Counted from the first letter of the stretch, positions 1 to 14,134 are shown. The stretch is DNA of 64,000 nucleotides from Pseudomonadota bacterium (GCA_021809435.1 JAKBAD010000002.1:448042-512041), one strand, 5' to 3'. Program-made: numbers and translations. The notes: generated by a model not told the origin, from the sequence alone.

Positions 1-2
1 CC

Positions 3-977
3 GCGATCGCCCATATCGAACAGAACAACAACATGGCGCCCGGCGCCCTGCGCGCGCACCTCCAGGCGGCCGGCGTGCCGTTCGAGAGCATGCTGTCGCA
101 AATGCGCATCCAGCTCGGCTGGCAAAGCGTGCTGCACAAGGTTCTGGGCCCTGGCCTGCAACCCACCCCGGGCGACATGGCCTCCGAAAAGGCCGCCCTC
201 AAGGCCGAAATCGGCAGCACCCAATATCATCTGGCCGAGATTTTCGTCCCCGTGAGCGACCCGGCCGATGAGCACACCGCCTACGACTTCACCCAAAGCA
301 TCATCGCCCAGCTGCGGGCCGGCGCGCCGTTCCCCATCATCGCCGCCCAGTTCAGCCAGGCGCCCAGCGCTCTCCAGGGCGGCGATATCGGCGCCCGCCA
401 CCTCGACCAGCTCGACCGGCCGGTGGCCGACACCGTGGCCGAAATGCCGGTCGGCGCCATCTCCAACCCCATCCGCGTGCCGGGCGGCTATGAAATCGTC
501 GAACTGATCGCCAAGCAGCAAATCAGCGCCGGCCCGCAAACCGTGCTCAACATCCGCCAAGCCTTCGCGCCCTACAGCACGCCGATCACCGGCGGCCAGC
601 TCGGCCCCAGCCAGATCGCCACCGTCCAGGCGCTCATGACCAAGGCAAAAGCCGCCAAGAGCTGCGCCGACATCGCCGCCCTCAACGATTCCTATGGCGA
701 TGTTCGCCCCTCCGATCCCGGCCCGGTCAATCTCGCCACCGTCGCCCCACCCGCCTTCCAGGCCATTCTGTCCAAGCTCTCGGTCGGTCAGATCACCCAG
801 CCCCTGGTGGCGCCCGATGGCGTGTCCGTGGTCATGCTCTGCGGCACCAGCCAACAGGCCGTCGCCCTGCCCTCCGATCAGCAAATCGGCGATCTCATCA
901 TCAACCAGCGTGTCGAGATGGAAAGCCAGCAATTGCTCGACCAGCTGCGTAACCACGCGCTGATCACCCGCAACTGA
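3..977 (+). CDS. Parvulin-type periplasmic peptidylprolyl isomerase (SurA-like), 5' partial
   Basis: The reading frame is open to the window edge, so the N-terminus (with any signal peptide) is missing; the first in-frame ATG at 33 lies inside a SurA-like N-terminal chaperone region (visible residues AIAHIEQNNNMAPGALRAHL). A parvulin (PPIC) rotamase domain follows, roughly residues 60-165 of the visible part, recognisable from the FSQAPSALQGGDIG and GGYEIVEL segments. A second, more diverged rotamase-like repeat follows and ends near VAPDGVSVVMLCG. Family members fold and escort outer-membrane proteins in the periplasm. The gene ends one base before the start of the DedA-like gene, so the two are probably co-transcribed. 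SurA itself is the most likely identity, but related PpiD-type proteins cannot be excluded without the N-terminus. Confidence 0.8.
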   Translation, partial: AIAHIEQNNNMAPGALRAHLQAAGVPFESMLSQMRIQLGWQSVLHKVLGPGLQPTPGDMASEKAALKAEIGSTQYHLAEIFVPVSDPADEHTAYDFTQSIIAQLRAGAPFPIIAAQFSQAPSALQGGDIGARHLDQLDRPVADTVAEMPVGAISNPIRVPGGYEIVELIAKQQISAGPQTVLNIRQAFAPYSTPITGGQLGPSQIATVQALMTKAKAAKSCADIAALNDSYGDVRPSDPGPVNLATVAPPAFQAILSKLSVGQITQPLVAPDGVSVVMLCGTSQQAVALPSDQQIGDLIINQRVEMESQQLLDQLRNHALITRN

Positions 978-978
978 A

Positions 979-1557
979 ATGCTGCGCAAAACCTACGATC
1001 ACGTGATCGCGCATGCGGCCAAGCCGCACGCGTTGGCGTGGCTGTTCTGCATCGCCTTCGCCGAAGCCAGCTTCTTCCCCATCCCCCCCGATGTGCTGCT
1101 CATCCCCATGGCCCTGGCCGCGCCGCGCCGCGCCTGGCTGTTCGCGCTAACCGCCACTCTGGGCAGCGTGCTGGGCGGGGCTCTGGGCTACCTCATCGGC
1201 TTTGAACTGTTTGCCAAGCTCGCCCAGCCGATCATTCATATCTACCATTACGAACAGGCCTTCGCCACGTTCCAGCAGGAGTTCGCCAAGTATGGCGTGG
1301 CGATCATCCTGCTCAAGGGCCTGACCCCGATTCCCTATAAAATCGTCACCATCGCGGCCGGCGCGGCGGCATTTTCCTTCCCCCTCTTCATGGCCGCCAG
1401 CCTGGTCACGCGCGGTGGCCGCTTCTGTCTCGAAGCCCTGCTGCTGCGCTATTTCGGCGAACCCGCGCGGGCCTTCATCGAAAACCGGCTGGGCATCGTC
1501 ACCGCCGTCATCGCGCTCGGCATCATCGCCGGCTTTGTCATCATCAAGCTGGTGTAG
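979..1557 (+). CDS. YqaA/DedA-type (VTT domain) integral membrane protein
   Basis: This 192-residue protein has about five hydrophobic segments and the arrangement of YqaA-family proteins in the VTT/SNARE-associated superfamily: a short cytoplasmic start, FAEASFFPIPPDVLLIP near residues 29-45, a glycine-rich helix (GSVLGGALGYLIG), and the segment KGLTPIPYKIVTIAAGAA near residues 113-130. Relatives are linked to lipid flipping and membrane homeostasis; the substrate is not readable from sequence. The ATG is one base after the upstream stop codon, indicating translation from the same transcript as the SurA-like gene. Length is normal for the family. Confidence 0.8.
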   Translation: MLRKTYDHVIAHAAKPHALAWLFCIAFAEASFFPIPPDVLLIPMALAAPRRAWLFALTATLGSVLGGALGYLIGFELFAKLAQPIIHIYHYEQAFATFQQEFAKYGVAIILLKGLTPIPYKIVTIAAGAAAFSFPLFMAASLVTRGGRFCLEALLLRYFGEPARAFIENRLGIVTAVIALGIIAGFVIIKLV

Positions 1558-1579
1558 TGTCACCCCAATAAAGAAAGAA

Positions 1580-1603
1580 GCGGCCTTTTTGAAAAAAGGC
1601 CGC
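1580..1603 (-). terminator. Hairpin terminator of ppdK (copy of a dispersed hairpin)
   Basis: An 11-bp perfect stem (GCGGCCTTTTT with AAAAAGGCCGC) lies between the convergent DedA-like gene and ppdK. Read on the minus strand it is followed by a T-rich run, as expected of a rho-independent terminator for ppdK. The flanking AAAGTTTTTGG-type sequence and the hairpin resemble the element at 28004-28044. Confidence 0.7.
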
Positions 1604-1658
1604 CCCCAAAAACTTTTAAAATCTGGGGTAGGTGCCAACACCTGCCCCTTTATTGTGC

Positions 1659-4331
<2,673 letters not shown>

Positions 4332-4341
4332 ACCCAGCTCC

Positions 4342-6357
4342 TTAACCCTCAATCCTGGCAAAATCTGCGATTTGATTAACCGTGTCCCGGAAGCGCGCGA
4401 GCAGTCGCAAACGATTGTGGCGCAATTCCGGCTCGGCGGCGTTCACCGTCACTTTTTCAAAGAAGGCGTCGATGGCAGCCCTCAAGGCCGAGAGAACCAT
4501 CATCGCATCCGCAAAACGCTCCTGAGCCATAATGCCGTCGTCCGACAGCAAGGCGACTTCGACCGAACTGCAATCATTTGCCAACGCGACTTCAGCAGCC
4601 TCGCTAAGCAAAGAGGCCTCGAAAGCGTGATCATATTTCACGCCATCTTTTTCTTCTTCGATACGCAGAATATTCGCCGCGCGCTTATACGCCGCCAGCA
4701 AATTCTTGCCGTTCTCCGTCGCCAGCATGGCCTCCAGCGCCTTCACCTTGGCATTAATCCGGGTCAGGTCATCATCCGCCCCCGCCGCCAGCACGGCATC
4801 GAGCACATCAAACCTCTGCCCCTCGCCGCGCAGCTTCACGCGCAACCGTTCAATGATAAACCCGAAAAGCTCCGGCACGCCGCCAATCAGGCCGCCCAGC
4901 GGCAAGCGCAACTCGTTCTCGAGAATGATCCTGATCACCCCCAGCGCCGCGCGCCGCAGCGCGAACGGGTCGCCCGAGCCGGTCGGCTTCTCACCCACCC
5001 GGAAGAATTCGCGCAGCGTGTCCAGCTTATCCGCGAGCGCCACGGCAACCGGCACAAGCCCGGTGGGCACCTCATCGCCCGGCCCCTTGGGCTGATAATG
5101 GCTACGGATCGCCGCCCCCACCAAGGCCCCGTCAGACTTGGCGGCATAATACCCGCCCATGATGCCCTGCAATTCGGGGAACTCCCCGACCATACCGGTC
5201 ACCAGATCGGCCTTGGCCAACAGCCCGGCCCGGCTGGCGGCCTCGCGCTCCTCCAGACTGCCTCCCAACTGCCCGGCAATTTCGCCGGCCAGCGCGGCAA
5301 TGCGCAGGCTGCGCGCCGCCTGGGTGCCAATCTTGGCATGAAACGTGATTTTCTCCAGCTTGGGCAGCAGGCTGTCGAGCCTGGTCTTCACGTCCAGATC
5401 CCAGAAATGCCGGGCATCCGACAGGCGCGCGCGCAGCACGCGCTCATTGCCCGCCACAATCGCCGCCCCGCCATCCACCGCCGCCAGATTCGCGGCAAAG
5501 CCAAAAAACGGCGCCGGCGTGCCATCGGCGTGGCGCAGCGCGAAATATTTCTGGTTAATCTTCATCGAGAGTTCACGGACCTCGTAGGGCAGGTCCATGA
5601 ACCGCTCATCAATCCGCCCCACCAGCGCCACCGGCCATTCCACCAGCCCGGTCACCTCGTCCAGCAGCGCCTCATCGGGGGCAATGCTCAAGCCCTGCTC
5701 GGCGGCGGCCGCGGTCAAACCGGCCCAAATCCCTGCCCGCCGCTCAGCGGCATCGGCAATCACATGGTGCTCGCGGAGTTTTTCCTCCCACACCGCCGCC
5801 GAAGTGACCACAAACGGCCCTGGCCCATGCACGCGGTGCCCCTCGGTCTCATTGCCCGAGACCACCGGCCCGAGCGTGAAGGGAATCACCTCGCCATCGA
5901 GCAGCGCGACAATCCGTCGCAGCGGCCGCACCCAGGTAAACTCCCCCGACGCCCCCCAGCGCATGGATTTCGGCCAAGCCAGCCGCGCCAGCGCCACCGG
6001 CAACGCCGCCGCCAGAAACGCCGCCGCGCCCTGCCCCGGCACGCTCTTATTGAGCACCCAGAACTCGCCTTCCTGCGTCACCTCGTCGCGCGCGGCGTTA
6101 TGCTTGCGCAAAAACCCGTTCAGCGCGGCCTCCGGCGCATTCACGCGCGGTCCGCGCTCCGAGATCGTCTTGGCCGGAATCTCCGCGCCAACCTCCAAGC
6201 TCACCGCCACGCGGCGCGCGCCATAATAAACCTTGCCAACGCGCGGATTCAGCGCCGCCAAAGCCTGGGTCAGCAGCCCTTCAAGCTGCTCACCCGCCTG
6301 GCGCTGCATGCGCGCGGGAATTTCCTCTGAGAACAGCTCCAAAAAGAATTCAGCCAT
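4342..6357 (-). CDS. glyS: Glycyl-tRNA synthetase beta subunit
   Basis: This 671-residue protein is the beta chain of the bacterial alpha2beta2 glycyl-tRNA synthetase, which charges tRNA(Gly). The start [18 protein letters not shown] is the characteristic N-terminus of GlyS. The body carries the HD-like domain and the C-terminal DALR-type anticodon-binding region ([19 protein letters not shown]). The start codon lies 3 bases after the glyQ stop codon and the gene ends 10 bases before ppdK, so glyQ-glyS-ppdK looks like one transcription unit. Length is normal for the family. Confidence 0.97.
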   Translation of the reverse strand: MAEFFLELFSEEIPARMQRQAGEQLEGLLTQALAALNPRVGKVYYGARRVAVSLEVGAEIPAKTISERGPRVNAPEAALNGFLRKHNAARDEVTQEGEFWVLNKSVPGQGAAAFLAAALPVALARLAWPKSMRWGASGEFTWVRPLRRIVALLDGEVIPFTLGPVVSGNETEGHRVHGPGPFVVTSAAVWEEKLREHHVIADAAERRAGIWAGLTAAAAEQGLSIAPDEALLDEVTGLVEWPVALVGRIDERFMDLPYEVRELSMKINQKYFALRHADGTPAPFFGFAANLAAVDGGAAIVAGNERVLRARLSDARHFWDLDVKTRLDSLLPKLEKITFHAKIGTQAARSLRIAALAGEIAGQLGGSLEEREAASRAGLLAKADLVTGMVGEFPELQGIMGGYYAAKSDGALVGAAIRSHYQPKGPGDEVPTGLVPVAVALADKLDTLREFFRVGEKPTGSGDPFALRRAALGVIRIILENELRLPLGGLIGGVPELFGFIIERLRVKLRGEGQRFDVLDAVLAAGADDDLTRINAKVKALEAMLATENGKNLLAAYKRAANILRIEEEKDGVKYDHAFEASLLSEAAEVALANDCSSVEVALLSDDGIMAQERFADAMMVLSALRAAIDAFFEKVTVNAAEPELRHNRLRLLARFRDTVNQIADFARIEG

Positions 6358-6360
6358 TGC

Positions 6361-7227
6361 TCACTCCCCCGCCAGCCAGGCTTCGGCACAGGCCTTCGCC
6401 AGATTGCGCACCCGGGCGATATAAGCCGCGCGCTCCGCCACCGAGATCACGCCCCGGGCATCGAGCAGATTGAATAAATGGCTGGCCTTGATGCATTGGT
6501 CATAAGCCGGCTGGGCAACCCCGGCCGCCACCAGCGCCATGCACTCAGCCTCGGCATCCTCAAAATGCCGCGCCAGCCGTTCCGTATTGGCCAGTTCGAA
6601 ATTATGCTTCGAATAATCCCGCTCAGCGCGCAAAAACACGTCGCCATAGCTCACGCCCTGGCCGTTGAAGTCGAGATCATAAACATTCTCAACCCCCTGC
6701 ACATACATGGCGAGCCGCTCCAGCCCATAGGTCAACTCCGCCGAGGGCGCCACGCAGGCAATCCCGCCCACCTGCTGGAAATAGGTGAACTGCGTCACCT
6801 CCATGCCATCGCACCAGACCTCCCAGCCAAGCCCCCAGGCGCCCAGCGTCGGGCTCTCCCAGTCATCCTCGACAAAGCGGATATCATGCTTGCGCCGGTC
6901 AATGCCGATCGCGTCATAAGACGCCAGCAGCAGCTCCTGGATATTGTCCGGAGACGGTTTCAACAGCGCCTGATATTGATAATAATGCTGCAACCGGTTC
7001 GGGTTCTCACCATAGCGCCCGTCCGAGGGCCGTCGGGAAGGCTGCACATAAGCCGCCTTCCAGGGCTTTGGCCCCAGCGCGCGCAGCGTGGTGGCGGGGT
7101 GGAACGTGCCCGCCCCCATCTCCACGTCATAGGGCTGCAAGATCACGCAGCCCTGTTGCGCCCAGAACTGGTGAAGGGTCAGGATGATATCCTGAAAAGA
7201 TTTTGGCCGCGCGCTGTGGACTGTCAT
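6361..7227 (-). CDS. glyQ: Glycyl-tRNA synthetase alpha subunit
   Basis: The alpha chain carries the class II catalytic core for glycyl-adenylate formation. I take the ATG at 7227, giving 288 residues, because the family begins close to [17 protein letters not shown]; the frame itself extends further upstream to 7470 with non-conserved, low-complexity residues. Diagnostic segments are [35 protein letters not shown] and HYYQYQ. It is the first gene of the leftward glyQ-glyS-ppdK group. Confidence 0.96.
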   Translation of the reverse strand: MTVHSARPKSFQDIILTLHQFWAQQGCVILQPYDVEMGAGTFHPATTLRALGPKPWKAAYVQPSRRPSDGRYGENPNRLQHYYQYQALLKPSPDNIQELLLASYDAIGIDRRKHDIRFVEDDWESPTLGAWGLGWEVWCDGMEVTQFTYFQQVGGIACVAPSAELTYGLERLAMYVQGVENVYDLDFNGQGVSYGDVFLRAERDYSKHNFELANTERLARHFEDAEAECMALVAAGVAQPAYDQCIKASHLFNLLDARGVISVAERAAYIARVRNLAKACAEAWLAGE

Positions 7228-7307
7228 GGACCCTGGAGTAGAATTGTGAAGCCTTCGCGGCGCAGCAATAAGGCGCCGGGCCGCGAAGAGCAACCGCGAG
7301 AGGCAGG

Positions 7308-7694
7308 ATGATGACAAAAGAAGCGCGTTTGCGCGCCGGTGATGCGGCGACGGCACTATTGGCGGCCATGGTCGGAGGAGGTTTTTTCCTTTTCCGCTAT
7401 TTTTTAATCGTGCCGCGCGCCACGGTGGGCATCTGCGCGGCCCAAACCCCGCCCCTCTACTGCGTCCCACGTCTCTGGGTGCTCAAGGCACAAATCTTCG
7501 GCCTATTCGGCTGGGTGGCCCTGGCGCTGGGCATTCTGGCCTTCATCTCGGGCAAACGGCCATTTGCCGGTCTGGCCCTGGGCGCAGGCATCGCCGCGGT
7601 GGTTAACTATAACGGTACAGCCGGCATCATCGGCGCCGCCTTGGGCATCGCGGCCTGGGGCAGCCTTCTGGCTCGTCGCCCAGGCTGGGGCTAA
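7308..7694 (+). CDS. Small integral membrane protein, function unknown
   Basis: This 128-residue protein has three or four predicted membrane segments: residues 14-36, 62-80 and a glycine/alanine-rich pair from 86 to 122. I recognise no family. Two ATG codons are adjacent at 7308 and 7311, and a purine-rich GAGAGGCAGG precedes them. The gene is divergent from glyQ and stands alone. A hydrophilic loop around residues 40-58 contains two cysteines (GIC and YCV), which might form a disulphide. Coding potential is supported by length, a plausible ribosome binding site and the coherent hydrophobic pattern rather than by homology. Confidence 0.6.
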   Translation: MMTKEARLRAGDAATALLAAMVGGGFFLFRYFLIVPRATVGICAAQTPPLYCVPRLWVLKAQIFGLFGWVALALGILAFISGKRPFAGLALGAGIAAVVNYNGTAGIIGAALGIAAWGSLLARRPGWG

Positions 7695-7855
7695 ACTCCC
7701 CCTTTTTCAAATCAGCCTTTCTGTTTTAAATCACTCTTTTCACGTCGATAATCTCACCGCATCAACCGCACAAACTATTCTTAAATCAACAATTTAACAA
7801 ACCCCCCATCCTGCCCCACGCCGCCTTTTGCGGCGCACGGCACCTTATCCCGGTC

Positions 7856-8602
7856 TCAGGCAACCACGCGCGCCTGAACCTCCACATGCCCTCCCCGCAG
7901 ACCAGCATCCGCCTGAGCTCCGACATCCCCCCGGTGGTCGATGACCATATACCCCCGGCCCCAGTTGGTCTCGATAAAATCATCAACCCCCAGCACCTGC
8001 AGCTTTTTACGGATCTTGCAGATAAACACGTCAATGATCTTGGGATTCGGCTCATCCAGCCCGCCATAAAGGTGATCCAGAATTGCCTCCTTGCTCAGCA
8101 CCACGCCTTTGCGCAGCGCCAGAATCTCGGCAATCTGATACTCTTTCTTGGTCAGCGTCACCGGCTTGCCTTTGGCGTAGATCTTCTTGGCATTCATATT
8201 GATCTCGACCTGCCCGATCCGCAGGGCATTGTCCTGGAACCCCCGGGAACGCCGGATCAAATTCTGCACCTTCATGAACACTTCTTCGTGGGAGAGGGCA
8301 TCGACAATCAAATCATCGGCCCCAGCCTGCAGCACACGCAACCGCGCCGCCTCGTTCAGGGTGCGCGCCACCGCCACAATCGGCGCGCGCACCCGGGCCA
8401 TGCGCAGCTTCCGCACAATCTCGAGATCCCCCATCCGCTCTTCCGCCAAACGAAGGATAACCACGTCATAATCATAAAATTTGACCAGATCGAGCGCCTC
8501 ATCAGGGTCGCCCGTCTCGTCAACTATGGCCAGACGCGACCGCAAGAACGCCGTCAATAAATCTTTTTTACTTGCATTTGTCTCAAAAGATAAGATTTTC
8601 AT
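7856..8602 (-). CDS. CtrA-family response regulator with a degenerate receiver domain
   Basis: The 248-residue protein aligns end to end with CtrA, the OmpR-type cell-cycle regulator of alphaproteobacteria. The C-terminal winged helix (residues 125-222) is very CtrA-like, including TLTKKEYQIAEILALRKG and HLYGGLDEPNPKIIDVFICK. The receiver (1-120) is not: at the phosphoacceptor position the family's LLDL is ILRL (Arg51), the acidic EDD pocket is ETN (residues 7-9), and the conserved lysine of TKPF is replaced by aspartate (IVDAL, near 101). It therefore probably cannot accept phosphate in the usual way, and may bind DNA constitutively or modulate a second, canonical CtrA elsewhere. A tail of about 25 residues after VIDHRGD is alanine/glycine-rich. 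Confidence 0.85.
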   Translation of the reverse strand: MKILSFETNASKKDLLTAFLRSRLAIVDETGDPDEALDLVKFYDYDVVILRLAEERMGDLEIVRKLRMARVRAPIVAVARTLNEAARLRVLQAGADDLIVDALSHEEVFMKVQNLIRRSRGFQDNALRIGQVEINMNAKKIYAKGKPVTLTKKEYQIAEILALRKGVVLSKEAILDHLYGGLDEPNPKIIDVFICKIRKKLQVLGVDDFIETNWGRGYMVIDHRGDVGAQADAGLRGGHVEVQARVVA

Positions 8603-8664
8603 GGCTGCCCCCGTTGGATTAAGGCAAAGCTACAACCACAAGAAGTATCCGTCAATAATTTTCT

Positions 8665-8680
8665 TTAACCTTCCCGTTAA
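8665..8680. promoter_or_regulatory. CtrA-like TTAA-N8-TTAA site upstream of the CtrA-like gene
   Basis: Two TTAA half-sites separated by 8 bases lie 63-78 bases upstream of the regulator's start codon. Canonical CtrA boxes have a 7-base spacer, so this is one base longer and is only a candidate. A GAGTC (GANTC-type CcrM methylation) site lies at 8724-8728 in the same intergenic region. Confidence 0.3.
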
Positions 8681-8732
8681 GCGTGTCAATTTTAAGACTT
8701 TGGCAAGTTTTTCTCTCTCAATCGAGTCGCCC

Positions 8733-9140
8733 TCACGGCCACTTCACCCCCGGCCCGACATTCGGAACAACAACTTCCCTTTGATTTGGCTCGATTTTCT
8801 CATCCAACTGCTCAAGGTTGCACAGCGGCAGCCTATCTCCCATCCACACCGCATGGGTTTCGTGATCCCGCCTGGGCATCAATGTATTGGGGTGCAAAAA
8901 CACCACCAGATCCTGCCGGTTAAGCATCAGCCAGGGCACGAACCGGGCAAACAGCGCCACCTCGAACGCCACCTGATACATGCCCGCCGCGTGCGGGCCG
9001 ACCGGCTTATCGTGCCATCGGCCCATCTGCACGCAAAACCGGGCGGCGATCTGCTCCCGCAGGTCGCGCGCCCGGCCCCGTTCCGCCTCATCGCGGAAAT
9101 AAATATGTGCGTGGTAAGACGTGATATCCGAACAATCCAT
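8733..9140 (-). CDS. DOPA 4,5-dioxygenase-family protein
   Basis: The 135-residue protein fits the compact DOPA 4,5-dioxygenase family of metal-dependent ring-cleaving enzymes. The conserved histidines appear in YHAHIYF (residues 9-15), GPH (near 48) and FLHPNT (near 81-86). Family members cleave catechol-type rings, but many bacterial copies have no assigned substrate. It stands alone between the CtrA-like gene and mscL; no obvious Shine-Dalgarno sequence precedes the ATG. The biochemical substrate is not inferable. Confidence 0.75.
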   Translation of the reverse strand: MDCSDITSYHAHIYFRDEAERGRARDLREQIAARFCVQMGRWHDKPVGPHAAGMYQVAFEVALFARFVPWLMLNRQDLVVFLHPNTLMPRRDHETHAVWMGDRLPLCNLEQLDEKIEPNQREVVVPNVGPGVKWP

Positions 9141-9210
9141 GGCGGTTCCATTCCAAGAAGGGAGACCGCCATGTTCTGACGCAAGCCCGCGGGCCGCGCC
9201 AGGGCGTGTG

Positions 9211-9660
9211 TTACTTGTCCTTCAAAAGGTCCCGTATCTCGGTCAGCAGCGTCTCGGTCGGGGTAGGCCCAGCCGCCACCGCCGGCGCCTTGTGAATCTT
9301 CTCAATCAGCCGCACCATCCAGAAAATCGCCGCGGCCACAATCAAAAAATTGAACACCGCATTCAGAAACACGCCATAATTAATGGTCACATCCCCGGCC
9401 TTCTGGGCTGCCGCCAGCGTCTCCGCCGGCACGCCCTTGAGGATGATGAAATGGTTCGAGAAATCCACCCCGCCCGTAATCAGCCCAAGCAGCGGCGTGA
9501 TGATGTCCTTGACCAGGCTGGTGACAATTCCGGTAAACGCCGCGCCAATCACCACGCCCACGGCCAAATCAACAACATTGCCCCGCATGATAAAGGCCTT
9601 GAAGTCATCCACCCATCCGGGCGGCCTCAAATTCAGCGGCTTTTTCAACAAGTCGGACAT
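9211..9660 (-). CDS. mscL: Large-conductance mechanosensitive channel MscL
   Basis: MscL forms a homopentameric pore in the inner membrane that opens under hypo-osmotic tension. The 149-residue protein has the N-terminal amphipathic helix, TM1 with the pore-lining AVGVVIGAAFTGIVTSLV, a periplasmic loop, TM2 (GVFLNAVFNFLIVAAAIFW) and a C-terminal cytoplasmic helix (PTETLLTEIRDLL). I start at the ATG at 9660 (MSDLLKK), with a GGGAGCG purine stretch 8-10 bases upstream; an in-frame ATG at 9687 would add nine residues. Confidence 0.95.
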   Translation of the reverse strand: MSDLLKKPLNLRPPGWVDDFKAFIMRGNVVDLAVGVVIGAAFTGIVTSLVKDIITPLLGLITGGVDFSNHFIILKGVPAETLAAAQKAGDVTINYGVFLNAVFNFLIVAAAIFWMVRLIEKIHKAPAVAAGPTPTETLLTEIRDLLKDK

Positions 9661-9822
9661 GAGAGCGCTCCCTTTTGTTGCGGACAAGCCGAACCTACCC
9701 GCCAGGCGTGCAACTTGCCAAGTCCTTAACGCCCGCCCACAATGCGCCAGGTGGCCGCGACAAAGCTTGCCACGGCGCGGCGGGCTTTGCCACTAATGCC
9801 CACGCCGATTTGAGGGGGTATG

Positions 9823-10071
9823 ATGCGAAACGGAATTCTCGCGCTGCTGGCGGCGCTTTCACTGGTTGGGTGCGGCTCGGGCACCGGGCGCACCACCGGC
9901 ACGGCGGCTGGCGGCGCGGCCACGGGCGCGGCGTTTGGGCTCATTGGCGGGCCTATCGGCGTGGTTGTGGGGGCGGGCATCGGGGCTGGCGTCGGCGCCA
10001 TGGCGGGGGCCAACACCACCCCCAAACAGGTCAATCTCGGCAACGCGCCATGGGACAAGGGCGGGCAGTGA
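9823..10071 (+). CDS. Glycine-zipper outer-membrane lipoprotein
   Basis: The product is about 82 residues with a lipoprotein signal peptide ending in LVGC, so the mature protein should be lipidated on cysteine. The mature part is a glycine zipper, with GxxxG-like spacing across residues 30-64, as in small osmotically inducible and envelope-stress lipoproteins. Two adjacent ATG codons exist at 9820 and 9823; GAGGGGG sits directly upstream and its spacing favours the second. It precedes accA by 47 bases but is functionally unrelated to it. Confidence 0.75.
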   Translation: MRNGILALLAALSLVGCGSGTGRTTGTAAGGAATGAAFGLIGGPIGVVVGAGIGAGVGAMAGANTTPKQVNLGNAPWDKGGQ

Positions 10072-10118
10072 CGTCCGCCCCTTCCCTCGGCACGCATATG
10101 TGCTAAAGGCCCTGGCCC

Positions 10119-11072
10119 ATGCGCCAGTATCTCGACTTTGAAAAACCCGTCGCCGAGCTCGAAGCCAAAATCGAGGAGCTGCGGCAAATGGCCTCTCCCG
10201 GCGAGCTCAACATCGCCGACGAGGTGGCGAGATTATCCTCCAAAGCCGACAGCCAGTTGCGGAGCATCTACGCCAAGCTGTCTCCCTGGCAAAAAACCCA
10301 GGTTGCCCGCCATGCCGAGCGCCCCAAGGCGCTCTCGGTCATCAAGGCGCTGATCGAGGATTTCATCCCCCTGGCCGGCGACCGCGCCTTTGCCGATGAC
10401 GCGGCCATCGTCGGGGGCATGGGCAAGTTCCGCGGGCAGCCCGTGCTGGTCATCGGCACCGAAAAAGGCACCGATACCGAAACCCGCATCAAGCATAATT
10501 TCGGCATGGCCAAGCCCGAGGGCTACCGCAAGGCCAAGCGCCTGATGGAGCTGGCGGGCCGCTTCAACCTGCCCATCCTCACCTTCGTCGATACCTCCGG
10601 CGCCTTCCCCGGCATCGAGGCCGAGGCCCGCGGCCAAGCCGAGGCCATCGCGCGCGGCATCGAGGCCTGCCTCTCCGCGCCCGTGCCGCTGGTGGCCACC
10701 ATCATCGGCGAGGGCGGCTCAGGCGGCGCCATCGCGCTCGCCGCCGGCAACAGCGTCCTCATGTATGAGCACGCCATCTATTCGGTCATCTCTCCCGAGG
10801 GCTGCGCCTCCATCCTGTGGCGTGACTCCGCCCAGGCGCCGGTAGCCGCCGAAGCCATGCGCATCACCGCCCAAGACCTCAAAAAGCTTGGCCTGATCGA
10901 TGAAATCGTGCCCGAACCCTTGGGCGGCGCCCACCGCGACCCCGAGGCCGCGCTCAATAATCTGGGCGATGCGGTCGAAAAAGCCCTAAAACCCCTGCTG
11001 GGCGCAACGCCCGAGGCCCTCAAGGCCAAACGGCGCGACAAATTCCTCGCCATGGGCAAGCTATCGCTCTGA
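10119..11072 (+). CDS. accA: Acetyl-CoA carboxylase carboxyltransferase subunit alpha
   Basis: AccA pairs with AccD to transfer the carboxyl group from carboxybiotin to acetyl-CoA, the committed step of fatty-acid synthesis. The protein is 317 residues, the usual length. It begins with the coiled N-terminal helix (LDFEKPVAELEAKIEELR) and carries the crotonase-fold oxyanion segment GEGGSGGAIALAAGN near residues 194-208, followed by YSVISPEGCASILWRD. The gene ends at a strong hairpin shared with convergent katG. Confidence 0.97.
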   Translation: MRQYLDFEKPVAELEAKIEELRQMASPGELNIADEVARLSSKADSQLRSIYAKLSPWQKTQVARHAERPKALSVIKALIEDFIPLAGDRAFADDAAIVGGMGKFRGQPVLVIGTEKGTDTETRIKHNFGMAKPEGYRKAKRLMELAGRFNLPILTFVDTSGAFPGIEAEARGQAEAIARGIEACLSAPVPLVATIIGEGGSGGAIALAAGNSVLMYEHAIYSVISPEGCASILWRDSAQAPVAAEAMRITAQDLKKLGLIDEIVPEPLGGAHRDPEAALNNLGDAVEKALKPLLGATPEALKAKRRDKFLAMGKLSL

Positions 11073-11082
11073 CCCCAAAACC

Positions 11083-11120
11083 AAAAACGCCGCCCCGGCA
11101 TCCACCAGGGCGGCGTTTTT
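11083..11120. terminator. Bidirectional terminator between accA and katG
   Basis: A 12-bp perfect stem (AAAAACGCCGCC with GGCGGCGTTTTT) with a 14-base loop lies between the convergent accA and katG. It provides a T-run after the hairpin on both strands, so it can terminate both transcripts. Confidence 0.85.
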
Positions 11121-11124
11121 CATA

Positions 11125-13344
<2,220 letters not shown>

Positions 13345-13456
13345 TTAGCAAAACAGGAGGCTCATCCGCATTAATAGAATGAATAGATTACCATGAGAAA
13401 TTTAAATCGAACAAATCGATTTTTTAAGCCTAACCCGGATAATCCCGGCCCAAACT

Positions 13457-14134
13457 TTACCCCCGGGTCCAGAGATTATCCTTAATCTTGGCCACAAACG
13501 CGTCATGCGCCGCCGTCTGCTCGCTGGTCGGCACAATCAGGCGGGGCGTGCGGGTGGCGGGCTTGTCATAGTGCGCGAAGGCCAGTGCCGGGCTGGCGTC
13601 CAGGGTCAGCCCGCGCTGGCGTCCGCCGGTCAGCTCCACATAAACCTCGGCCAGCAGCTTGCAATCGAGCAGCGCATTATGGGTGGTGCGCGCCGAGAGG
13701 TCGATGTCAAACCGCCGGCACAGCGCATCGAGCGAATTGGGCATGCCAGGAAACCGCGCCTTGGCCATCGGCAGCGTGTCGATCATGCGTGCCCGGTCCA
13801 GTGGCTTGCGGCCCACGCGCTCAAGCTCGGCGCTGATGAACGCGAAGTCGAACGGCGCATTATGCGCGACGAGCTTGCTGTCGCCAAAAAACGCCAGCAT
13901 CTCGTCGGCCACCGCGGCGAATTTCGGCTTGCCCTCGACATGGGCATTGGTAATGCCATGCACGCGCGTACTGTCCGAGGGGATATCGCGCTCGGGGTCG
14001 AGCAGCGCATAAAACTCCTTGCCCGTGGCAAGGTCATTCACCAGCTCAATCGCCGCGATCTCGATCACCCGGTCGCCCGTCAGCGGCTCAAACCCGGTGG
14101 TCTCGGTATCGAACAGAACCGAGCGCGTGCTCAT
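13457..14134 (-). CDS. dnaQ: DNA polymerase III epsilon subunit (proofreading exonuclease)
   Basis: The 225-residue protein belongs to the DEDDh 3'-5' exonucleases. Motif I is FDTETTGF (residues 8-15), motif II includes NAPFDFAFI, and motif III contains the general-base HNALLDCKLLAEVY. It excises mismatched bases during replication. The start codon overlaps the coaE stop by 4 bases, so the two are translationally coupled; the operon is GT87-like gene, aroE, coaE, dnaQ. The placement of coaE and aroE beside dnaQ is common in alphaproteobacteria. Confidence 0.95.
   Translation of the reverse strand: MSTRSVLFDTETTGFEPLTGDRVIEIAAIELVNDLATGKEFYALLDPERDIPSDSTRVHGITNAHVEGKPKFAAVADEMLAFFGDSKLVAHNAPFDFAFISAELERVGRKPLDRARMIDTLPMAKARFPGMPNSLDALCRRFDIDLSARTTHNALLDCKLLAEVYVELTGGRQRGLTLDASPALAFAHYDKPATRTPRLIVPTSEQTAAHDAFVAKIKDNLWTRG

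Noticed and set aside
4372-6330. Long plus-strand open frame opposite glyS
   Set aside because: No conserved domain; an antisense shadow of a convincing GlyS.
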